Shown: positions 18,340 to 23,504 of the stretch, piece after piece
Position numbering within the stretch: the first letter of the stretch is position 1
How the letters are laid out: each line of letters starts with the position of its first letter
Source of the DNA: a virus
Virus record (IMG/VR): IMGVR_UViG_3300046692_000421
Span: 1 to 23,504 of that record
DNA: 23,504 bases
Reading direction: 5' to 3' (one strand)
The notes under the pieces: model-generated
Seen by the model: the letters and a program-made list of their open reading frames with translations, nothing else
Database searches by the model: none
What the model was told of the DNA's origin: nothing
Program-made: the position numbers and the translations under genes

Positions 18340-20421
18340 ATGTCCGCGCATCAGAAAAAACACCCCTTCGATTTCAAAACGCAGTACGGCCTTGGCTTCG
18401 ACCCGCAAGACGATGAGATCGTCGTGGACTTCTTCTGCGGCGGTGGCGGCGCCGGTACCGGGCTGGAAATGGGGCTGGGCCGCAAAGTCAGCGTGGCGAA
18501 GAACCACAGCGCCAAAGCAATCAGCATGCACACCATCAATCACCCGGGTGCAAAACACTTCACCACCGACGTGTTCGAGGGTGATCCGGATACGGAGTGC
18601 AGCGGCAAGGCGGTTGGCTGGTTCCACATGTCGCCGGATTGCACGCACCACAGCCAGGCGGCAGGCGGCCAGCCACGTAAGCGCGAGATTCGCAACCTGT
18701 CGTGGATTGGCCTGAAGTGGGCTGGCAAGAAAAAGCCCCGCGTCATCAGCCTGGAAAACGTGAAGCAGATCCTGCAGTGGGGTCCGCTGATCGCCAAACG
18801 CGACAAGGAAAGCGGACGGGCCATCAAGCTTGTGACCGTGCTGAACGCCAAAGGGAAGGAAGTCATCGAGAAGGTTGTTGCGGCACCTGCCGAGGTTGTC
18901 CCGGTCGGCCAGCAATTTCTGGTTCCTGATCCAAAGCGGCGCGGCACCACCTGGCGCCGGTTCGTACAGCTATTGGAAGGCATGGGCTACGCCGTCGAGT
19001 GGCGTGTTATCAAGGCCTGCGACTTTGGCGCGCCGACCAGCCGGGAGCGTCTATTTATGATCGCCCGTTCCGACGGTCAGCCGATTGTGTGGCCAGAGCC
19101 GACACACGCCAAGAAGCCCGCGAAAGGTCAGCAGAAATACCGCACCGCCGCCGAGTGCATCGATTTCAGCGATCTGGGCAAAAGCATCTTCGGACGAAAG
19201 GATGAGTTGGCCGATGCCACCAAGCGGCGCATAGCCAAAGGCATGAAGAAGTTCGTTATCGACAACCCTATCCCCTTCATCGTACCGATCGCGAACTGGT
19301 CAACTGAGGCGGTGCAGTCGATGGATGAGCCGCTGCGCGCTGTGACTTCATACCCTAAAGGCGGTTCGTTCTCTGTAGTCAGCCCGGTGATCGCGCCAGC
19401 AACCCACCAGGGCAGCGACCGCATCAACGACCCGCTCGAACCTCTGCCGACCGTGACCTGCGCCAACCGGGGCGAACTGACATTGATCAGCCCGATTCTG
19501 GCCGGGGTCGGCGGCAGAGCTGGACAAACCGAGCCACGCTCAGCCGCTGATCCGATGTATACCGTGACGGCAAAGGCAGACACCGCCATCGCTTCAGCGC
19601 ACCTGGTCAAATTCCGGTTCGACGATGAAGGCAAAGCGCTGGACGATCCACTTCCCACGATAACCAGCGGCGGCAACTACCAGCGCCCAGCAGGCGCCGC
19701 CCACGCCATGGGCATCGCCACCGCATTCATGGCGCAAATGAATGGCGGTTTCAACACCACCGACGCGAAAAGCCTCAATGACCCGATGACCACGGTGACG
19801 AATACCGGCAGTCAGCAGCAACTGGTGACGGCAAGTCTCCTGCACCTGCGAGGTAATTGTGATGCCAGGGCGGCGGATGAACCCTTGCATACTGTCAGTG
19901 CCGGCGGCACCCACCACGGCCTGATGACTGCCTTCATGGAACGTCAGTTCGGCACCAGCGTTGGCCAGGCACTGACCGACCCATCGCCGACGATCACTGC
20001 CGGTGGTGACGGAAAGAGTTCGCTAGTCAGCTTTGAGCTTTCGCCCGAGCATGAAGAAGGCGCGCTGCGGGTTGCTGCATTCCTGATCAGCTACTACGGC
20101 ACAGAGAACATGAGCACCTGCGATCAGCCGGCGCCCACGATCACGACCAAGGATCGGCTGGGCCTGGTCATCGTCATGGTAAAGGGCACGCCCTATGTGA
20201 TCGTCGATATCAGGCTGCGGATGCTGCAACCGGCTGAGCTGTACCGGGCGCAGGGATTCCCACCGGACTACATCATCACGCACGGCGCCGACGGCAAGCC
20301 GTTCACGAAGACCGAGCAGGTCCACATGTGCGGCAACAGCGTAAGCCCGCCGCCGATGGCCGCCCTCGCCCGCGCCAACGACCCATGGCGCGCCGCTGAA
20401 CGCCAAGCCGTCGCCGCCTGA
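18340..20421 (+). CDS. C5 cytosine DNA methyltransferase with repeat-type target domain
   Basis: A 693-residue enzyme, GAGGAG five bases before ATG 18340. Motif I DFFCGGGGAGTGLE (30-43), motif IV SPDCTHHS with catalytic Cys101, motif VI SLENV (137-141), motif VIII-like TSRERLFMIAR (233-243), motif IX/X at 629-672 (LQPAELYRAQGFPPDY, then MCGNSVSPPPMAAL). Between ~327 and ~612 lie about eight repeats starting D/E-P-x-x-T-V/I-T. S-adenosylmethionine supplies the methyl group. In phages such enzymes guard the genome against host restriction. No cognate endonuclease gene is adjacent, so it is likely a solitary enzyme. Confidence 0.92.
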   Translation: MSAHQKKHPFDFKTQYGLGFDPQDDEIVVDFFCGGGGAGTGLEMGLGRKVSVAKNHSAKAISMHTINHPGAKHFTTDVFEGDPDTECSGKAVGWFHMSPDCTHHSQAAGGQPRKREIRNLSWIGLKWAGKKKPRVISLENVKQILQWGPLIAKRDKESGRAIKLVTVLNAKGKEVIEKVVAAPAEVVPVGQQFLVPDPKRRGTTWRRFVQLLEGMGYAVEWRVIKACDFGAPTSRERLFMIARSDGQPIVWPEPTHAKKPAKGQQKYRTAAECIDFSDLGKSIFGRKDELADATKRRIAKGMKKFVIDNPIPFIVPIANWSTEAVQSMDEPLRAVTSYPKGGSFSVVSPVIAPATHQGSDRINDPLEPLPTVTCANRGELTLISPILAGVGGRAGQTEPRSAADPMYTVTAKADTAIASAHLVKFRFDDEGKALDDPLPTITSGGNYQRPAGAAHAMGIATAFMAQMNGGFNTTDAKSLNDPMTTVTNTGSQQQLVTASLLHLRGNCDARAADEPLHTVSAGGTHHGLMTAFMERQFGTSVGQALTDPSPTITAGGDGKSSLVSFELSPEHEEGALRVAAFLISYYGTENMSTCDQPAPTITTKDRLGLVIVMVKGTPYVIVDIRLRMLQPAELYRAQGFPPDYIITHGADGKPFTKTEQVHMCGNSVSPPPMAALARANDPWRAAERQAVAA

Positions 20422-20432
20422 CCAACCCCAAA

Positions 20433-20466
20433 GTAACCTCCAGAGGTTACATCTCGAAAAGTAACC
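20433..20466 (+). repeat. GTAACC hairpin and repeat in leader
   Basis: GTAACC (20433-20438) pairs with GGTTAC (20445-20450) over a six-base loop, and a further GTAACC follows at 20461-20466, so alternative pairings are possible. It lies between the methyltransferase stop and the next gene and could tune translation. Confidence 0.4.
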
Positions 20467-20490
20467 TGATTGGGCTACAGGGATATCGCC

Positions 20491-20694
20491 ATGCCATTCG
20501 CGACAAGTTTTCAGCACAAGGTCGAGGCGACGATTTTCAACCTCGATGACGACGGGCCGGTGATCGCCCTGAGACTTCTTCCGTTCGGACCGATTACGCC
20601 AAAGCAGGCCCGAGAAATCGGACGCCAAATCATCCAAGCCGCCAACGCCGCCGACCAGGGCGAAGTAGGCACGTACTCGCAGGAGGGGTTATGA
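20491..20694 (+). CDS. 67-residue phage protein
   Basis: Start ATG 20491; an in-frame TTG at 20470 is less likely. MPFATSFQHKVEATIFNLDD... shows strands (VEATIFNLDDDGPVIALRLL) then a helix (TPKQAREIGRQIIQAANAAD). Small alpha/beta protein, unknown. Its TGA overlaps the ATG of the next gene, and AGGAGGGG for that gene lies in its last codons, so the two are tightly coupled. Confidence 0.65.
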   Translation: MPFATSFQHKVEATIFNLDDDGPVIALRLLPFGPITPKQAREIGRQIIQAANAADQGEVGTYSQEGL

Positions 20695-21416
20695 ACATTC
20701 CAAATGGGTGGCAAATCGATCAGCACGACAACGGCGTGATCGTCGTACAGAAGCACGGTGAGTGTGGTTATGCCGCCAGCGTTGACGTGAAAAACATCGC
20801 GAGCACGACCCTGAAGGCACTGGCGCGGGACATGCTCGCCGGCGTACCTGTGCCGCCTGCTGGTGTGGATGTGGAAGTGGAAGTGGAAGTGGAAGTGCTG
20901 GGCCACATGATCGACGACGGCACGGCAAAGTCGTACCACAAGGCATTCCCGCATTGGGCGGCCGGGTACGAAGTAACCGAACTGGTAGACCGCGCCGACG
21001 TCACCCGGTTGCAAGCTGAGCTATGCGCAAGAGCTGGCCAAATCGGGAGCCTTGCAGGTGAGCGTGACGCCCTCAAGGCTGAGGTGGAGCGGCAAGAGCA
21101 GACCCGTCTTGCGTTGCTGCGCGAGCGTGAAGAATTACTGAAGTCTCGGCGTATGTTTCAATCCGAACTGACCAAGGCGCGGGAGTTGCTTGGCGGTATG
21201 TTGTTCGCCTTCGATGACGGAGTTGGCCGCGAATGGTCTGCGCCACTTCTCGACGAGGCCCGCAAGTTCTGCCCTGCTGTCGAGTTCCAATCCGCGCCAG
21301 CCGCGAAGGGTGAAGAGCCTTTGTGCCTGCTCTGCCTGGACGAGAAGACAGTTACCGGTCCAAAAGCAGGGGATCTTGTGCGCGATTGCCCCGATTGCTG
21401 CGGCGACGAGGGATGA
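20691..21416 (+). CDS. Coiled-coil protein with C-terminal zinc-binding motif
   Basis: A 241-residue protein with AGGAGGGG directly before ATG 20691. Residues ~1-55 form a small alpha/beta part, ~60-69 a (VE)n stretch from a hexanucleotide repeat, ~100-166 a coiled coil (LQAELCARAGQIGSLAGERD ... LREREELLKSRRMF), and the end carries CLLC (212-215) and CPDC (233-236), a probable zinc knuckle. The layout resembles phage accessory proteins with variable coiled coils. No function assigned. Confidence 0.7.
   Translation: MNIPNGWQIDQHDNGVIVVQKHGECGYAASVDVKNIASTTLKALARDMLAGVPVPPAGVDVEVEVEVEVLGHMIDDGTAKSYHKAFPHWAAGYEVTELVDRADVTRLQAELCARAGQIGSLAGERDALKAEVERQEQTRLALLREREELLKSRRMFQSELTKARELLGGMLFAFDDGVGREWSAPLLDEARKFCPAVEFQSAPAAKGEEPLCLLCLDEKTVTGPKAGDLVRDCPDCCGDEG
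20865..20894. repeat. In-frame hexanucleotide repeat
   Basis: GTGGAT followed by four exact GTGGAA units (20871-20894), encoding (Val-Asp)(Val-Glu)4. The unit is six bases, so slippage would change the Val-Glu count without shifting the frame. Confidence 0.85.
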
Positions 21417-21886
21417 AACCTTGAAGGAATTCGGCGCCTTGTGCGCTGCTGAAGCCTCACGCCAGAACAAGTAACCCCTACGCCCGTTCGGCCCAACCAT
21501 ATCCCCATTGCCTGCTGCGCGGCTATCTGACCGACCCCTGCAGCATTAAAGCTGGAGCGTCTACATGCCCGAGATGCAGATGCAGAGCGGCGAACGACGC
21601 CTGCTGAACGATGACGGCAGACTTCCAGGCAGGACTTCCCATGGAAGAGAGCACCACAATCTTCATCATATTGATGGTCGACTCATCCAAGGCAAGTAGG
21701 AGCGAATGGGCTGTGAAACGGAAATCGTCTGCGGTCTGCATGCGGAAAACCTACTTACTAAAAGCAATCGGTTATCGATTCCATCTATCTGTGAGTCGTG
21801 TTTGATCAGCTAATTCAATTCAACCGGATCGACGGCTCATAAATCTCATTCCAATTGCCTGCTGCGTATGCGGCGAGGACGAAGTC
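21417..21886. other. Gene-poor 470-bp stretch
   Basis: No convincing gene fills this stretch. Three short frames overlap (plus 21565-21699, plus 21611-21805, minus 21523-21741); only the first has a fair ribosome binding site. The 13-mer ATTGCCTGCTGCG occurs at 21507-21519 and 21854-21866, the latter just before the next gene. DNA from ~21700 to 21850 is AT-richer. It may be a decayed gene or the trace of a duplication. Confidence 0.5.
21565..21699 (+). CDS. Possible 44-residue small protein
   Basis: ATG 21565 follows GGAG at eight bases. MPEMQMQSGERRLLNDDGRL... continues with a His-rich segment (SHGREHHNLHHIDGRL) and stops at 21699. Composition is odd but not repetitive. It overlaps other short frames, so it may be spurious. 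Confidence 0.3.
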   Translation: MPEMQMQSGERRLLNDDGRLPGRTSHGREHHNLHHIDGRLIQGK

Positions 21887-22216
21887 ATGCCTGAAGAAAT
21901 CATATTGATTCAACCAACACCGGTCGTGCGCGACGAATATGGCGCCTTCTACCACCCAGATATGCCCGACTTCGATGAAGGCGACGAAGCCAAGTGCAAA
22001 GCCTGGATCGCCGAGCAGGGCTTGGAAGTGAAAATGGTGAGCCTCGAGTACCACAGCGACGAAGAGGTATCGGAGCGTTACTTCGAGTCCGGCGATGGTG
22101 CCTTCGACTACTGGGAGCCTGACCGCCCAGAAGGCGAAGAGTGGTTCTGCTTGTCCATCCACGACACGGATGACGGCCCGGTCTGCTGGTGGGCTCGGCG
22201 AGTGGTGACGCCATGA
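21887..22216 (+). CDS. 109-residue acidic phage protein
   Basis: Start ATG 21887 with GAGGA nine bases upstream. MPEEIILIQPTPVVRDEYGA..., with DMPDFDEGDEAKCKAWIAEQ, then strand-like VKMVSLEYHSDEE and an ending rich in Trp and acidic residues (YWEPDRPEGEEWFCLSIHD). It is strongly acidic overall, the charge of some DNA-mimic phage proteins, but no match to a named one is seen. ATGA overlap with the next gene. Confidence 0.7.
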   Translation: MPEEIILIQPTPVVRDEYGAFYHPDMPDFDEGDEAKCKAWIAEQGLEVKMVSLEYHSDEEVSERYFESGDGAFDYWEPDRPEGEEWFCLSIHDTDDGPVCWWARRVVTP

Positions 22217-22779
22217 TCATCGACGACATCATGACCGACAGAATCACCCTGCACGGCCTTGGCTTTGTCCAGGTGCAGCTGGAAGGTAACCAGAGGCTGC
22301 ACGTCTGGCACCCGGAGTTGCCGCGCCGGAGCTGCTTCGAGCATTCAGCAATCCACGACCACCGCTTCGACTTCGTGTCGCGCGTGCTGGTCGGGACGCA
22401 GATCAATCACTGCTACGACATGCAGCGCCATGACGAAGGCGACTTCGTCCTTTACCTGCATGAGGGCAAGCGCGGGGCTAACGGTGGACGGCCATGGACG
22501 CCGGACGGACGAGCGATTCTGGAGCGCGGCCCGGTCTTCGAGGTTCGCGCGGGCAACGACTACGGCACTCGCGCTTACGAATACCATCGAACAGATCCAG
22601 GCGGGGACGGCCGAGTCGCAACAATCATGCAGAAGCAGAGCGAGTTCCCAGCAGGCGCTCACTCGACATGCCGGTTCGGCGTACAGCCCGACACAGACTT
22701 CGACCGTTTCCAGTGGTCGCCGGCCAAGCTGTGGGAAATAGTCACCGATGTGCTGCTCGGCCAGGGGGTGAAATCATGA
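22213..22779 (+). CDS. Cupin-like phage protein
   Basis: A 188-residue protein with ATG 22213 overlapping the previous stop. IHDHRFDFVSRVLVGTQINH (47-66) has the HxH and strand pattern of a metal-binding cupin first motif; EYHRTDPG (~123-130) could supply a later His. The remaining sequence is beta-rich with charged loops. Cupin-type proteins of this kind occur as hypothetical proteins in phage early regions; substrate unknown. No own ribosome binding site, so coupled translation is likely. Confidence 0.6.
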   Translation: MIIDDIMTDRITLHGLGFVQVQLEGNQRLHVWHPELPRRSCFEHSAIHDHRFDFVSRVLVGTQINHCYDMQRHDEGDFVLYLHEGKRGANGGRPWTPDGRAILERGPVFEVRAGNDYGTRAYEYHRTDPGGDGRVATIMQKQSEFPAGAHSTCRFGVQPDTDFDRFQWSPAKLWEIVTDVLLGQGVKS

Positions 22780-23180
22780 GTCGCAGCGGATATAGCGACG
22801 ACTGTGACGGTTGGAGCCTGATTTGCTGGCGCGGTGCGGTGACATCGGCCATCAAGGGTAAGCGCGGTCAGGCGTTCCTGACTGAGCTGCGCGACGCGCT
22901 GGATGCCATGCAGGAGCGGCGACTGGTGGCGGATGTGCTTGAGGCCGACGGCGATTTCTGCGCCATCGGCGTTCTCGGCGCAAAGCGCGGGGTCGGTATG
23001 GACAAGCTCGACCCTGCAGACCGCGAGGAGGTCGCCGAAGCTTTCGGCATAGCACCAGCGCTGGCTGCAGAAATCGTCTTCATGAATGACGAGGGCTGCT
23101 GGAACGCAGAGACACCAGAGCAGCGTTGGCAGCGCATGCGCAAATGGGTCGATGAACAAATTCAGCAGGAATCGCCATGA
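22776..23180 (+). CDS. 134-residue conserved-type phage protein
   Basis: ATG 22776 overlaps the previous stop (ATGA), with GGGGGTG eight bases upstream. MSRSGYSDDCDGWSLICWRG, then KGKRGQAFLTELRDALDAMQ, CAIGVLGAKRGVGMDKLDP, and a closing FMNDEG ... TPEQRWQRMRKWVDEQI match a recurring hypothetical protein of Pseudomonas-type phages as I recall it. Soluble and mostly helical, no catalytic motif. The role is unknown. Confidence 0.75.
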   Translation: MSRSGYSDDCDGWSLICWRGAVTSAIKGKRGQAFLTELRDALDAMQERRLVADVLEADGDFCAIGVLGAKRGVGMDKLDPADREEVAEAFGIAPALAAEIVFMNDEGCWNAETPEQRWQRMRKWVDEQIQQESP

Positions 23181-23329
23181 CAAGTCGCGACCAATTCGAA
23201 CAGGCCTACGCCGATTACATCGACGAAAACGTCGAGTTCATCAAAGCTCAACGACTCCACGATAGCTATTCATTGCCGAGGATCGCATCGGCTTGGATCT
23301 GGTGGCAGCGCGGCAAGGAGGCGGCATGA
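23177..23329 (+). CDS. 50-residue coupled small phage protein
   Basis: MTSRDQFEQAYADYIDENVE..., then FIKAQRLHDSYSLPRIASAW, ending in WQRGKEAA. ATG overlaps the previous TGA and its own TGA overlaps the next ATG (both ATGA); AGCAGGA lies upstream. Many phages have short proteins with a similar Y-x-x-x-x-A-W-x-W-W pattern near here. Unknown function. Confidence 0.68.
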   Translation: MTSRDQFEQAYADYIDENVEFIKAQRLHDSYSLPRIASAWIWWQRGKEAA

Positions 23330-23504
23330 GCGCACCAATTGAACCGCAGGACTACCTATACGGCGTGAAGGTCGTCCAGATCGAAGACTTGCGGGTAGCG
23401 CGGGGTTTGACGCGCCGGCCGACATCTTCATGCCAACACCGGAAGCTCGTCTACGACCACAACGAGCGCCGCATCTGGTGCAGTGATTGCGAGACCGAGG
23501 TTGA
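23326..23504 (+). CDS. Zinc-binding phage protein, 5' part
   Basis: The gene starts at ATG 23326 (AAGGAGG seven bases upstream, ATGA overlap) and is open to the window end, 59 residues visible. SCQHRKLVYDHNERRIWCSD followed by CETEV gives C-x-H ... C-x-x-C, a likely zinc site. The rest of the protein lies outside. Confidence 0.65.
   Translation, partial: MSAPIEPQDYLYGVKVVQIEDLRVARGLTRRPTSSCQHRKLVYDHNERRIWCSDCETEV

Noticed and set aside
21523-21741. Minus-strand 72-residue frame in the gene-poor stretch
   Set aside because: Weak ribosome binding site, opposite to the operon and overlapping two other short frames; cannot be told from chance.

Overview
The window looks like the early/immunity half of a lambdoid-type temperate phage or prophage of Pseudomonas. 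The GC-rich coding, the dense ATGA-coupled operons, a DUF1654 protein (a Pseudomonas-associated family), a Rha/KilAC-type antirepressor, NinB/NinG, RecT with a YqaJ nuclease, and DUF2303 all fit. The host assignment is inference; no integrase, tRNA, structural genes or att site lie in the window.

Layout. (1) Positions 1-5317, minus strand: the PR-type operon, read from right to left: cro, a CII-family regulator, an antirepressor, a replication initiator with five iterons inside its gene, a candidate helicase loader, a winged-HTH protein, two tiny genes, ninB, a tiny gene and ninG (TTG start, running off the window). (2) 5318-5430: PR with three operators, then cI on the plus strand. (3) 6241-8165: three plus-strand cargo units between cI and the left operator, the position of lambda rexAB. 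They are a DUF3800 protein with a near-consensus sigma70 promoter, a two-TM zinc-ribbon protein, and a DUF1654 protein under a perfect LexA box. Each ends in its own intrinsic terminator. (4) 8184-8224: left operators with the same core as the right ones, overlapping a plus-strand PL. A ~335-nt structured leader with a boxA-like sequence follows. (5) 8570-15159, plus strand: the PL operon, with small early proteins, a PL7 alginate-lyase-like protein bracketed by RNA-like hairpins, RecT, a YqaJ nuclease with a long coiled-coil tail, a double-HTH protein and a DUF2303 protein. (6) 15205-18293: a block of minus-strand accessory genes (five-TM protein, two paralogous small proteins and a third small protein, TM-anchored protein, papain-like peptidase). 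One edge cuts off an adenine/N4-type DNA methyltransferase after about 32 codons. (7) 18340-23504, plus strand: a C5 cytosine methyltransferase with about eight repeats in its target-recognition region, then a run of small coupled phage genes leaving the window.

How it works together. CI (LexA-like, self-cleaving) and Cro share operators at both ends of the immunity region, so PR (replication, nin) and PL (recombination, modification) are controlled together. The genes between the operators can be expressed in the lysogen from their own promoters and are the best candidates for lysogenic conversion or exclusion functions. The minus-strand island is a second cargo site. Starts were chosen by ribosome binding sites and overlaps; family names come from motif recognition without database searches.
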